38,013 nt of DNA from an uncultured Anaerolineae bacterium. Its GTDB lineage: Bacteria; Chloroflexota; Anaerolineae; J036; Brachytrichaceae. The first letter of the stretch is position 1; every line of letters starts with the position of its first letter. The DNA is taken from the NCBI GenBank assembly GCA_938034415.1, contig CALHLE010000056.1, forward strand, positions 1-38,013, in the 5' to 3' direction. Of this stretch, positions 1 through 8,219 are shown piece by piece. A program made the translations under genes and the position numbers. The notes under the pieces are model-generated. The model did no database searches. It had not been told where the DNA came from and was given only the letters and a program-made list of their open reading frames with translations.

Positions 1-482
1 CCTACATCCGAGAGCTACGGCCCTATATGTATTGGCTGGGCTTTCTAGCGGACGGACGCGATGCTGGCGAGCTAGACTGGAGGGCCATCGGGGGAACATG
101 GGGCATTGCCACAAGTCGCCTAGTGAACTGGGAGCGCACCACTGAATGTTTCAAGAGCAAACAGCTCGACGGCATCCTTGAGAGGATCGCGCGATCAGAA
201 CACAAAAACAGCGTTATTCTCGCAAACTACGTAGCCAAATACTTCGATGACATATGGGCGCATCTTCAGAGCTTAATATCGGCGCTCGCGCCCGATGCGG
301 AAGTGCACTACATCGTCGGAAACTCAACGTTCTACGGTGTGCTCGTGCCTACGGAACTTCTGCTTGCTGAAATGTTAACGACCCTCGGCTTCAAGGGCGT
401 GCGTTGCAAAGCAATTCGCAAACGCAACTCCAAGAAGGAACTCATCGAATTTGATGTTGTCGGCAGATGGAAAGGCGGGTGA
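1..482 (+). CDS. DNA methylase-like protein, C-terminal part (5' end outside window)
   Basis: The reading frame is open from base 3, so this is the C-terminal part (about 159 residues) of a gene that begins outside the window. The first in-frame ATG, at 27, is unlikely to be the true start. The end of the protein carries the pattern IVGNSTFYGVLVPTE followed by a basic RKRNSKKELIEF tail. From memory, this tail is typical of a family of site-specific DNA methyltransferases (COG0863/COG1041-like) that end just after the methylase fold. The catalytic (D/N)PPY motif would lie upstream and cannot be seen. The GC content is clearly lower (roughly 50 percent by eye) than in the genes that follow, which suggests horizontal acquisition, as is common for restriction-modification genes. 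The family assignment is moderate; a protein of unknown function is the alternative. Confidence 0.55.
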   Translation, partial: YIRELRPYMYWLGFLADGRDAGELDWRAIGGTWGIATSRLVNWERTTECFKSKQLDGILERIARSEHKNSVILANYVAKYFDDIWAHLQSLISALAPDAEVHYIVGNSTFYGVLVPTELLLAEMLTTLGFKGVRCKAIRKRNSKKELIEFDVVGRWKGG

Positions 483-503
483 TCCGCCGTCGAAGCGTCG
501 CCC

Positions 504-1448
504 ATGTTCCTCATCACCGAATGGATGCCCGCAGGCGTTGACCGCCTCGCAGCCGCAGGCGTGACGCTCTACGACCCGGAGCTTTGGCGCGACCGCGCGC
601 GTCTGTCGGCACAGCTCGCGGATTGCACGGCGCTCATCGTGCGCAACCAAACCCGCGTGGATGCGGCGCTCCTCGCCAACGCGCCGCGGCTCAGGGTGGT
701 GGGCCGGCTGGGCGTCGGGCTGGACAACTTAGACCTCGAGGCACTGCGCGCGCGGGGAATCACCGTCGTCACCGGCGGCAACGCCAACGCCATCGCTGTG
801 GCCGAATACACCCTGGCTGCGATGCTGACCCTGGCGCGCAGGCTGCCGGCTGCTGACCGCCACACGAAGGGCGGCGGTTGGGATCGCGCTGCGTTCGGCG
901 CCGGATTCGAGCTGCACGGCAAGACGCTCGGCTTAATCGGCCTCGGCGACATCGGCGCACGAGTAGCCCGCCGCGCCCTCGCCTGCGGCATGCGCGTGGT
1001 AGCGCACGACCCGTTGATCACGCCCCACCATTTCGCCGCCGCCGAACTGGGCGTGACGCTCGCGCCGCTGGACGACCTGTTGGGCGAGAGCGATTTCATC
1101 TCGCTGCACGTGCCGCTGCTGCCCACCACCCGCCATCTGATCAACGCCGAGCGGCTGGCGCGCATGAAGCCAACAGCCGTGCTGATCAACACCAGCCGAG
1201 GCGGGATCGTAGACGAAGCCGCGCTGATCGAGGCGCTGCGCGCCGGACGGCTGGGCGGCGCTGCACTCGACGTGCGCGCGCTCGAGCCGCCCGAACAGCC
1301 CGACCCGCTGGCTCAATTTGAGAACGTGCTGCTCACGCCGCACATCGCCGGCCTCACCGCCGAATCACAGGCGCGCGTGTGTCAGGCAGTAGCGGAGGAT
1401 GTGCTCCGCGTGCTGCGCGGCGAAAAGCCTTTGTTCGCCGTCCAGTAG
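504..1448 (+). CDS. D-isomer-specific 2-hydroxyacid dehydrogenase (SerA-like)
   Basis: This 314-residue protein is an NAD(P)-dependent oxidoreductase of the D-2-hydroxyacid dehydrogenase family, which interconverts 2-oxoacids and D-2-hydroxyacids in the cytoplasm. The Rossmann dinucleotide motif GLIGLGDIG lies at residues 143-151. The catalytic residues are in the expected places: Arg232 in INTSRGG, Glu261 in RALEPP and His280 in TPHIAG. The N-terminal substrate domain ends with the GRLGVGLDN signature near residue 68. There is no C-terminal ACT domain, so this is the short form; a 3-phosphoglycerate dehydrogenase, glyoxylate/hydroxypyruvate reductase or D-lactate-type role cannot be separated by sequence alone. 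It starts 21 bp after the methylase-like gene but differs strongly from it in base composition. Its stop lies 4 bp from the stop of the convergent epimerase gene. Confidence 0.88.
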   Translation: MFLITEWMPAGVDRLAAAGVTLYDPELWRDRARLSAQLADCTALIVRNQTRVDAALLANAPRLRVVGRLGVGLDNLDLEALRARGITVVTGGNANAIAVAEYTLAAMLTLARRLPAADRHTKGGGWDRAAFGAGFELHGKTLGLIGLGDIGARVARRALACGMRVVAHDPLITPHHFAAAELGVTLAPLDDLLGESDFISLHVPLLPTTRHLINAERLARMKPTAVLINTSRGGIVDEAALIEALRAGRLGGAALDVRALEPPEQPDPLAQFENVLLTPHIAGLTAESQARVCQAVAEDVLRVLRGEKPLFAVQ

Positions 1449-1452
1449 GCTG

Positions 1453-2421
1453 TTACGCTCGCCCCGCTCGCAGCAACCCGAACCACGCCAGCGTATCGCG
1501 CACGGTCTCGGCGAACGGCCTCGCCGCATGACCCAGCTCGACCTCAGCTTTGCGCGAAGAGACCGGACCCCAGAACTCAAAGGTGCGGAAGTTCTCCGGC
1601 AGGTTGACAAACGGCAGCGCATCGGCCAACCGGACGAGCCAACGCACCAAGCCGCGCGCCAGGCGCAGTCGAGGCCGACGCACCCCCTGGCAAGCATCCA
1701 CTGTTTCCAGCAACTCGCGCATCGTCAAGTTGTGCCCTCCTAGGATGTAGCGTTCGCCGGCGCGGCCGCGCTCAGCCGCCGACAGGTGCGAGGCGGCTAC
1801 ATCGCGCCCATCCACGCAATTGATCACGGCGTCGAAGTAAACGGGAATGCGCCCGCGCCCCGCCTCGCGGATGACCAAACCGGTGGTCGGCTTGACATCG
1901 CCGGGGCCGAACACGGCAGTCGGCAACAATGCAATCACCTCAAGGTCGCGCGCAGCCAGGGCGAGCCGCTCCATCGCCCATTTCGCCTCGTAGTAGGCGC
2001 TGTGCGCGCTGCCGGGGACGTAGCAACTGCGCTCATCCAGCGCCGACATACCGGGGATATAGCGCTGCGCCAGGGTTGTGAGCGAGCTGGTGTAGATCAC
2101 GCGATGCACGCCCGCTTCGCGCGCCGCGTCGAGCACGCGTTGCATCTCCGCACGCGCTTCTTCAACAGCGCGCGCGATGCGCCGAAAGTCCTGCGGATAG
2201 GCCGCGGCGGCGTGGAAGAGCACATCGCAATGGCGCATCGCCACCGCCAGCGACGGGCCATCGCGCAGGTCGGCCAGCGTCCATTCGACCGGCAGATCGC
2301 CGATCGCGCCGGTGTTCGTCGGATGGCGTCGTATGGCGCGCACCGACCACCCGCGCGCCATCGCCGCGCGCGCAATCTGGCCGCCGATAAACCCCGTTGC
2401 GCCCAGGACGCAACATTTCAT
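1453..2421 (-). CDS. NAD-dependent epimerase/dehydratase (extended SDR, dihydroflavonol reductase-like)
   Basis: The protein is an extended short-chain dehydrogenase of 322 residues that acts on a sugar nucleotide or ketone substrate with NAD(P). The start at 2421 is chosen because the Rossmann fold begins immediately (MKCCVLGATGFIGG, glycine motif at residues 7-14). A longer frame upstream would only add an atypical 30-residue extension. The active site shows the TSS segment at residues 111-113 and YYEAK, with Tyr143 and Lys147. Sequence style resembles the dihydroflavonol-4-reductase/3-beta-hydroxysteroid dehydrogenase branch, including hopanoid-associated sugar epimerases. It lies 97 bp downstream of the acyl-CoA ligase on the same strand, so the two may be co-transcribed. 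The substrate is not predictable. Confidence 0.85.
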   Translation of the reverse strand: MKCCVLGATGFIGGQIARAAMARGWSVRAIRRHPTNTGAIGDLPVEWTLADLRDGPSLAVAMRHCDVLFHAAAAYPQDFRRIARAVEEARAEMQRVLDAAREAGVHRVIYTSSLTTLAQRYIPGMSALDERSCYVPGSAHSAYYEAKWAMERLALAARDLEVIALLPTAVFGPGDVKPTTGLVIREAGRGRIPVYFDAVINCVDGRDVAASHLSAAERGRAGERYILGGHNLTMRELLETVDACQGVRRPRLRLARGLVRWLVRLADALPFVNLPENFRTFEFWGPVSSRKAEVELGHAARPFAETVRDTLAWFGLLRAGRA

Positions 2422-2518
2422 ATCGTTGACTCGACGGATCTGCACCGCATGCCGCACTGACGGAACAGACGCACCACTACGCCCATCGGCAACAACGGCG
2501 CAACAGGGCAACGCCGGC

Positions 2519-4267
2519 TCACTCGCCGGCGACTTCTTGCCGTTCGCGCGCTTCCTCGACCAGCACGCGCCGCAGCACTTTGCCCACCTGCGTCTTGGGC
2601 AGCTCTTTGCGAAACTCGACCACGCGCGGGACCTTGTATGGCGCGAGGTTCTGCTTGCAAAATTCCTTGAGCGCGTCGGCGGTCACGCTCGCCTCCGGCT
2701 TGAGCACGACGAACGCCGTGAGCGTGTCATCGCCGCGGGCGGGATGCGGCACGCCGACCACAGCCGCTTCGAGCACCGCCGGATGGGTGAATAGCACCTC
2801 TTCCACTTCGCGAGGCAACACTTTTAGCCCGCCGACGTTGATCATGTCCTTCTTGCGATCCACGATGTAGAAATAGCCGTCGGCGTCCATGCGCGCGATG
2901 TCGCCGGTATGCAGCCAGCCGTCGGCGTCAATCGTCCTGGCCGTCTCATCGGGCCGGTTCCAGTAACCCTTCATCACCTGCGGCCCGCGCACGCACAGCT
3001 CGCCAATCGTCTCGGGGTTGCCGTCCATGGGCAAGTCGGCGCCGGTGACGAGGTCCACCAGCTTCGCATCAGTATCGGGAAAGGGCAGGCCGATGCTGCC
3101 GGCGCGGTTCTCGTTGAACTCCGGGTTGCAATGGGTCACCGGCGAGGCCTCGGTCAGGCCGTAGCCTTCGACCAGCCGGCCGCCGGTGATGGCATTGAAG
3201 CGTTTTTGAATCTCCACGGGCAGCGGCGCGGAACCGCTAATGCAGGCCTTCACGCTCTTCAGATCGTACTGGGCGACGTTGGGATTATTGACGATGCCGA
3301 TGTACATGGCCGGCACGCCGGGGTAGATAGTGCAGCGCTCTTTGCTGATGATGCGCATGACGTTTTCAATCGGCCGCGGATTGGGCACGATGACCAACTC
3401 GGCGGCCATGGCGATGCCGTATAACATGCACACCGTCATGCCGTAGACATGAAAGAAGGGGATGGCAGCCATTACCTTTTCGCCGCCCTCGACGCCGCTG
3501 GTTAACCACGCGCGCACCTGCATCGTGTTGCACACGAGGTTGCGATGGGTGAGCATGGCTGCCTTGGGCGCGCCGGTGGTGCCGCCGGTGTACTGGAACA
3601 ACGCCACGTCGTCCGGTTGCGCCGCCGGCGAAGGCGCCGGATCAGCCGTTGCCAGCAAGTCGCTAAACAGACGCGCATCCGGTTCGCCTGTTACGTCCAC
3701 CCAGTCGCGTTCCCTGCGCTGGCGCGAGCGCACAAGCTGTTTGAACGGGAACGGCAGCGTCTCGTAGATGTGCGCGACGATGACGTGTTCGACCGCCGTC
3801 TCCGCGCGAACCTCCTTCAGCCGAGGATAGAACAGGTTGAGCAGGACGATCACCTGCGCGCCGCTGTCCACAAGCTGCTGCTTGAGTTCACGCGCCGTGT
3901 AGGTGGGGTTCGTGTTTACCACGATCGCGCCCAGGCGCATGGCGGCAAAGAAGGCGATGATGAAATGCGGCGAGTTCGGCAGCATCAGCGCCACGCGGTC
4001 GCCGCGCCGCACGCCGAGTTTGCGCAAAGCGGCGGCAAAACGCTCAACCAGCGCGCCGAGCTGGCTGTAGGTCAGCACGCCGCCCACCATCACGCGCCCG
4101 CCCAGGATATAGCGCAACGCGAACCGGGTTGCCGGGTGATCGGGGTACTTGCGCACGGCGTCGGCGAGCAGATCGTTGAGCGTCGCTTCGGGGTAACTCA
4201 GCGTGGCCGGCACGCTGCGGTCGTAATGCGCTAGCCACGGTTTCGGGGACGGCTGGCGATCCGACAT
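2519..4267 (-). CDS. fadD: Long-chain-fatty-acid--CoA ligase (AMP-forming)
   Basis: A 582-residue member of the ANL adenylating superfamily that activates a fatty acid to an acyl-AMP and then to acyl-CoA. The P-loop-like AMP-binding motif YTGGTTGAPK is at residues 226-235. It is followed by the GYGLTEASPV core motif, the GWLHTGD hinge region, VDRKKDMI, and the C-terminal PKTQVGKVLRR segment whose lysine serves adenylation. All core motifs are intact. The start at 4267 is preferred over one 54 bp further upstream because a strong purine-rich ribosome binding site (GAGGAGGAGG) lies a few bases before it. A TATACT -10-like box sits upstream. The hydrophobic N-terminal third fits long-chain substrates, but chain length is not certain. 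The neighbouring enolase-superfamily and epimerase genes do not form an obvious beta-oxidation operon. Confidence 0.9.
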   Translation of the reverse strand: MSDRQPSPKPWLAHYDRSVPATLSYPEATLNDLLADAVRKYPDHPATRFALRYILGGRVMVGGVLTYSQLGALVERFAAALRKLGVRRGDRVALMLPNSPHFIIAFFAAMRLGAIVVNTNPTYTARELKQQLVDSGAQVIVLLNLFYPRLKEVRAETAVEHVIVAHIYETLPFPFKQLVRSRQRRERDWVDVTGEPDARLFSDLLATADPAPSPAAQPDDVALFQYTGGTTGAPKAAMLTHRNLVCNTMQVRAWLTSGVEGGEKVMAAIPFFHVYGMTVCMLYGIAMAAELVIVPNPRPIENVMRIISKERCTIYPGVPAMYIGIVNNPNVAQYDLKSVKACISGSAPLPVEIQKRFNAITGGRLVEGYGLTEASPVTHCNPEFNENRAGSIGLPFPDTDAKLVDLVTGADLPMDGNPETIGELCVRGPQVMKGYWNRPDETARTIDADGWLHTGDIARMDADGYFYIVDRKKDMINVGGLKVLPREVEEVLFTHPAVLEAAVVGVPHPARGDDTLTAFVVLKPEASVTADALKEFCKQNLAPYKVPRVVEFRKELPKTQVGKVLRRVLVEEARERQEVAGE

Positions 4268-4332
4268 CGAACCTCCTCCTCTCGCTTGCCGACGTCCGAC
4301 AAACGCCGGCGCCCTGATCATGACATGCGGTC

Positions 4333-4338
4333 AGTATA
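4333..4338 (-). promoter_or_regulatory. Possible -10 element for the acyl-CoA ligase gene
   Basis: On the minus strand the hexamer reads TATACT (five of six matches to the sigma-70 -10 consensus) and lies about 65 bp upstream of the ligase start. It is part of an 8-bp palindrome AGTATACT at 4333-4340. No convincing -35 box was found at the usual spacing, so this is tentative. Confidence 0.35.
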
Positions 4339-4390
4339 CTCGAGCGCGCTTAGCTACCACGCCGTCCTCGCCGCATTCGGCTGGCGATCG

Positions 4391-4442
4391 CGCGCGCGTT
4401 CAAGGCCGACGGCGCAGCATCACCCCAACCTGAACGCGCGCG
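4391..4442 (-). terminator. Long-loop inverted repeat downstream of the enolase-superfamily gene
   Basis: CGCGCGCGTTCA at 4391-4402 is exactly complementary to TGAACGCGCGCG at 4431-4442, giving a 12-bp perfect stem with a 28-base loop. It lies about 20 bp beyond the stop codon of the minus-strand gene ending at 4463. There is no T-tract, so it is not a standard intrinsic terminator. It may stabilise the 3' end of the transcript, or it may be a chance product of GC-rich sequence. Confidence 0.35.
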
Positions 4443-4462
4443 ACGCCCGCCATATGACGACA

Positions 4463-5653
4463 TTACTCGAACCACGTCGTGCCCGGATACTGATATTGCC
4501 GCGCCACCTCCTCATCTAACTCGACGCCGATACCCGGCCGGTCGGTCAACTCGATGTAGCCGTCTTTGATGATGTCCTTCTTCTCTTTGATGATCGTCGT
4601 CCAATAGGGGCGCTCGTTCCAGTGCCACTCCAGTACCAGGAAGTTCGGCACGCTGGCGCACACATGCGCGCTGGCCATTGTGCCGATCGGCGACGAGACG
4701 TTGTGCGGTGCAAACGGGATGTAATACAGCTCGGCCAGGTTGGCGATCTTGCGGCCATCGCTCAGCCCACCGCACTTGGGCAGGTCGGGCATGACGATGT
4801 CCACGGCCTGCTTCTCGAGCAGCTCGCGGAAGCCGAAGCGCAGATAAATGTTCTCCCCGGCGCAGATGGGCGTTGTGCTGTGTCGCTTCACCTCGCGCAT
4901 CGCGTCAACGTTCTCCGGCGGCACCGGCTCCTCCAGCCAGAGCAGGTGATACTGGCTCAAGTCGCGCACCAGCCGGATGGCGCTTGGCACATCGAGGCGC
5001 GTGTGCACGTCGGCAGCTACGGCCACATCCTTGCCCGCTGCGCGCGTCACCATGTCCACCAATTGCAACATGCGCTCATGCTCGCGCTGCATGGCGGTAT
5101 AGTTGAACCTGTCTTTGCTGAACGCGCCCTCTTTAAGCGTGAGCACCTGCGTGTCGGCGTCCACCGGGATGCGTTTGGCGGAGTATGCGCCGATGTCCAG
5201 GTCTATCTTGAGCGCGGTGAAGCCCTTGGCCAGCACGCCGTGCACCACCCGCTCGATCTCATCGAACTCCATGCCGGGGTCAACCTGACAATCGCAATAC
5301 ATCCAAATCTTGTCGCGGAACTTGCCACCGAGCAGCTCATATACCGGCACGCCCATCGCCTTGCCCTTGATGTCCCATAGTGCGATCTCGATGCCGGTGA
5401 GCGCAGTAATAAGCGCGCCGCCGGTGCCGCCGTCGAAGACATGACCGCGACGCATCTCCTCGAACAGTGCGTCAATGGCGAACGGATCGCGCCCGATCAG
5501 CTTGTGCTCGAGATACTGGATGATGGCGATGGCCTGCTTGCCGCCGTGCACACACTCGCCGATGCCGGTGACGCCGGCGTCCGTCGTAATCTTGACCCAC
5601 AGGTGCATGCCATGGCCAACCGTAGCAGCCGTTTTGACAGATGTGATCTTCAT
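4463..5653 (-). CDS. Enolase-superfamily sugar-acid dehydratase-like protein (mandelate racemase/muconate lactonizing family)
   Basis: A 396-residue enolase-superfamily enzyme, predicted to abstract the alpha proton of a sugar acid and usually eliminate water. The three Mg2+ ligands are visible: Asp215 in AADVHTR, Glu241 in LEEP and Glu267 in CAGEN. The likely catalytic residues are Lys149-x-Asp151 after the second strand, His217 two residues after the first metal ligand, and an Asp290/His317 dyad (MPDLPKCGG, APHNVSSP). An Asp-x-His metal-ligand motif plus the distal His is known from acid-sugar dehydratases of the galactonate/mannonate type, so a dehydratase is more likely than a racemase or cycloisomerase. 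The start at 5653 gives the standard MKITSVK opening; an upstream frame adds 19 atypical residues. Its neighbours (PPK2 upstream, acyl-CoA ligase downstream) do not reveal the substrate. Confidence 0.85.
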   Translation of the reverse strand: MKITSVKTAATVGHGMHLWVKITTDAGVTGIGECVHGGKQAIAIIQYLEHKLIGRDPFAIDALFEEMRRGHVFDGGTGGALITALTGIEIALWDIKGKAMGVPVYELLGGKFRDKIWMYCDCQVDPGMEFDEIERVVHGVLAKGFTALKIDLDIGAYSAKRIPVDADTQVLTLKEGAFSKDRFNYTAMQREHERMLQLVDMVTRAAGKDVAVAADVHTRLDVPSAIRLVRDLSQYHLLWLEEPVPPENVDAMREVKRHSTTPICAGENIYLRFGFRELLEKQAVDIVMPDLPKCGGLSDGRKIANLAELYYIPFAPHNVSSPIGTMASAHVCASVPNFLVLEWHWNERPYWTTIIKEKKDIIKDGYIELTDRPGIGVELDEEVARQYQYPGTTWFE

Positions 5654-5731
5654 AGTCGCTTCGTTTGATAGGTCAACAGGGTGTGAGTCAAGTGTGTGCG
5701 CAACATGCACTACGGTACAACTCGGCTAACG

Positions 5732-6535
5732 CTACTCGATCACGACCCTACTCAGGTCCTCCTTCGGCTGCGGGTAGCGCATCTTGAATCCCTTCAGCGT
5801 ATCGAGGATGATGTTCACGGCGACCCAGTCGCGATACCACTTCTTGTTGGCCGGGATCACATACCACGGCGCCCACTCCGTGCTGGTCTCGTTGATGGCA
5901 TCCTCGTAGGCGCGCATGTAGTCGTCCCAGCGCGCGCGCTCCTTCAAGTCGCCGATGTTGAACTTCCAATGTTTGTTTGGGTCATCCAGGCGCGCCTGCA
6001 GCCGGCGCTTCTGCTCGTCTTTGCTGATGTGTAGATAGAACTTGAGGATGGTCACACCCTCATCGGCCAACATCCGCTCGAACTCGCGGATGTGCTGATA
6101 GCGGCGTCGCCATACCGACTCCGGCGCCAGGGCCTGCACGCGCACGATGAGCACATCCTCGTAATGGCTGCGGTTGAAGATCACGATCTCGCCCTTGCTG
6201 GGGACGTGCGGATGAACGCGCCACAGGTAGTCGTGGTCGAGTTCGACCGGCGTAGGCGCTTTGAAATTGGCCACCTTCACACCCTGCGGGTTCACGCCGT
6301 CGAACACCGATCGGATCAGGCCGTCTTTACCGCCGGTATCCATCGCCTGCAACACAATCAGCAGCTTGCGCTTGCGCTCGGCGTACATCAGCTCTTGCAA
6401 GTTTTCAAGTTCGTCGTTCAGCGCGTCCACTTGCTCTTTGGCTACCGACTTCTGGCCATCGAACAAGCAGGTGTCTTCGGGGTCGAAATTGCTGAGACGG
6501 ATGGGATGGCCGGGGATCACTTTGTAGGGATGCAT
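5732..6535 (-). CDS. ppk2: Polyphosphate kinase 2 family protein
   Basis: A 267-residue PPK2-family phosphotransferase that moves phosphate between inorganic polyphosphate and nucleoside mono- or diphosphates in the cytoplasm. The Walker A variant AMDTGGKDG lies at residues 64-72, the Walker B and lid region EIVIFNRSHYED at 116-127, and the C-terminal half holds the RLQARLDDP and WKFNIGDLKER helices common to the family. Length and motifs fit a single-domain enzyme of the short PPK2 type; I cannot assign class I, II or III with certainty. It follows the glycosyltransferase by 29 bp on the same strand and precedes the enolase-superfamily gene by about 78 bp. No strong ribosome binding site is seen before the ATG. 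Confidence 0.92.
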   Translation of the reverse strand: MHPYKVIPGHPIRLSNFDPEDTCLFDGQKSVAKEQVDALNDELENLQELMYAERKRKLLIVLQAMDTGGKDGLIRSVFDGVNPQGVKVANFKAPTPVELDHDYLWRVHPHVPSKGEIVIFNRSHYEDVLIVRVQALAPESVWRRRYQHIREFERMLADEGVTILKFYLHISKDEQKRRLQARLDDPNKHWKFNIGDLKERARWDDYMRAYEDAINETSTEWAPWYVIPANKKWYRDWVAVNIILDTLKGFKMRYPQPKEDLSRVVIE

Positions 6536-6564
6536 AGCAGATAGTTTCGCGCTGAGTTGAGCCT

Positions 6565-7506
6565 TCAGGTTGTCAGGATCGCGCGCAGTGCTTCCGATGA
6601 AACGACGCGCGCCCGCTGCACCGCGCGACGGGCGCGCAACATGCGCGGGATGCCGATCAAGCCGGCGAGCTGGCCTTTGAGCCGGTTGCGCGCCGCTCGT
6701 CCCCGCCAGGCCCGCAGCGCGCCCCAGGCGATGCGCAACTGTTCGCTGACGATCGCGCCGAAGTGCGCGCGGATCACCTCACCCGGCACGTCTTTGGCCA
6801 GCAGCCAGATGAAGTTGCGGCCATCGTAGAAGCTGTTGATTACGCCGCCCCCGGTCGCGCTCACCTTGTGATACACGATGGCGTCGTGAGCGAAAGCGCA
6901 CCGGTAGCCGGCCAACTGCGCCCGCCAGGCCAAGTCCACGTCCTCGCACGAGAACTCGAATCGCTCATCCAGCAGCCCGATCGCATCGAGCATAGCACGG
7001 CGATACACGGCCGCTGCACCGCACGCCCCGAAGACATACTCGACATCGAAGCGGCCATCGTCCAACTGCCATACGCCGCGATTGCCCGGCACGCCGCGCA
7101 CCGAGTAAAAATCGCCCGCGCTGTGCAGATAGTCGCGCCGGTCGAACAAGCGCAACTTGCTGGCCACAAAGCCGGCATCGGGATGCTCGTGAAAGCAGCG
7201 CGCCACACGCTCCAGCCAGCGCGGGTCCGCTTCCGTATCGTTGTTCAAAAGCGCGATGGCCTCGGCCGATGGGCTGGCTGCGCGGATGCCGGCGTTGCAC
7301 GCGCCGGCAAAACGCCGATTCTCCGGCAGCGCCAGCAGCTTCACTTCGGGGAAGGACTCGGCCACCAGGCGGCGCGACTCGTCCTGCGAAGCGTTGTCCA
7401 CCAGGATGACTTCCAGCGGCGGCAGCGTCTGTCGGCGTAACGCATTCAGGCATACCGGCAGGTGGGGCGCGCCATTCCAATTCGGAATGACCACGGAGAT
7501 GAGCAT
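6565..7506 (-). CDS. Glycosyltransferase family 2 protein
   Basis: A 313-residue GT2 (GT-A fold) enzyme, predicted to transfer a nucleotide-activated sugar to a cell-surface glycan or lipid acceptor. The N-terminus begins directly with the fold (SVVIPNWNG). DNASQDES is the first nucleotide-binding loop, LLNNDTE holds the metal-binding Asp-x-Asp equivalent, and SCEDVDLAWRA is the acceptor-side ED motif. This pattern resembles rhamnosyltransferase-like GT2 enzymes. The C-terminus is Arg-rich and amphipathic, which suggests peripheral membrane contact. It is transcribed divergently from the sigma factor gene. If the palindromic -10 element at 7516-7527 is used on this strand, transcription would start only a few bases before the ATG, giving a nearly leaderless mRNA. 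Confidence 0.9.
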   Translation of the reverse strand: MLISVVIPNWNGAPHLPVCLNALRRQTLPPLEVILVDNASQDESRRLVAESFPEVKLLALPENRRFAGACNAGIRAASPSAEAIALLNNDTEADPRWLERVARCFHEHPDAGFVASKLRLFDRRDYLHSAGDFYSVRGVPGNRGVWQLDDGRFDVEYVFGACGAAAVYRRAMLDAIGLLDERFEFSCEDVDLAWRAQLAGYRCAFAHDAIVYHKVSATGGGVINSFYDGRNFIWLLAKDVPGEVIRAHFGAIVSEQLRIAWGALRAWRGRAARNRLKGQLAGLIGIPRMLRARRAVQRARVVSSEALRAILTT

Positions 7507-7515
7507 GCTCGGCTG

Positions 7516-7527
7516 AAATTATAATTT
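7516..7527. promoter_or_regulatory. Palindromic, probably bidirectional -10 element
   Basis: AAATTATAATTT is a perfect 12-bp palindrome in the 41-bp gap between two divergent genes. It presents a consensus TATAAT on the plus strand (7520-7525) and another on the minus strand (complement of 7518-7523). It is the most AT-rich spot nearby. No good -35 hexamer is visible on either side. Expected start points are about 7532 (plus) and about 7511 (minus), giving very short leaders for both genes. Confidence 0.6.
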
Positions 7528-7547
7528 TGCAGGCAGAAATCTCCCCC

Positions 7548-8219
7548 ATGCTTACGTCTGCATCATCGCTTGCGCGCGAGGCTGAGCCGGATGCCGCGAC
7601 GGCAACGCAGCCAGACCATGCGACAGCCGAACTGTTCGCCGGCGAAAGTGACCAAGCGCTGGCCCGGCGCGCAAGGACCGATCGCGAGGCATTCGGCGTG
7701 CTCTACGAGCGCTACGTTGCGACGATCTACCGCTACGTCTTCTATCGCGTCGGCAACGAGGAGGACGCAGAAGACCTGACGGCGCGCGTGTTCGCCCGCG
7801 CCTTGAAACACATTCACAACTACAACGACCGCGGCGTGCCGTTCACCGCCTGGCTGTATCGCATCGCGCACAACGTAGTGGCCAATTTCCATCGCGACAA
7901 CAGCCGTCGCCCTGCCATACCGCTCGATGAAGTGGAAACGCTGTGCGAGCCGGCCGCGCAATCAGACCATGCGGACGCCGATCAGCGCATTGATAGCGAG
8001 CGAGATCGTCAGCGGCTGCTTCGAGCGATCCGCATGCTGCCCCCGGAACGACAACATCTGATCGTGCTCAAGTTCGTCGAACAATTGCAGAACGCCGAAA
8101 TCGGCCAAATCATGAACCGCAGCGAAGGCGCCATTAAGTCGCTGTATCACCGCACGTTGCTGCAATTGCGCGAGATCATGGACGAATCGGAACGCACACG
8201 CACACTGCAACGCACATGA
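7548..8219 (+). CDS. ECF-type RNA polymerase sigma factor
   Basis: A 223-residue extracytoplasmic-function sigma factor that would direct RNA polymerase to a small regulon. Region 2 is clear: it starts with the FGVLYERYVATIYRYVF helix, continues through the -10-recognition segment with NEEDAEDLTARVF, and ends with FTAWLYRIAHN. Region 4 follows near residues 145-205, with LPPERQHLIVLKFVE and the helix-turn-helix around EIGQIMNRSEGAIKSLYHR. Regions 1.2 and 3 are absent, as expected for ECF proteins. I chose the ATG at 7548 rather than a TTG at 7527, because the TTG lies next to the -10 hexamer and would not be transcribed. Its stop overlaps the start of the next gene (ATGA at 8216-8219), so the two are probably translationally coupled. 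Confidence 0.88.
   Translation: MLTSASSLAREAEPDAATATQPDHATAELFAGESDQALARRARTDREAFGVLYERYVATIYRYVFYRVGNEEDAEDLTARVFARALKHIHNYNDRGVPFTAWLYRIAHNVVANFHRDNSRRPAIPLDEVETLCEPAAQSDHADADQRIDSERDRQRLLRAIRMLPPERQHLIVLKFVEQLQNAEIGQIMNRSEGAIKSLYHRTLLQLREIMDESERTRTLQRT

Noticed and set aside
4286-4519. A plus-strand open frame in the gap between the acyl-CoA ligase and enolase-superfamily genes
   Set aside because: It overlaps the end of the enolase-superfamily gene on the opposite strand and has no ribosome binding site or recognisable content.
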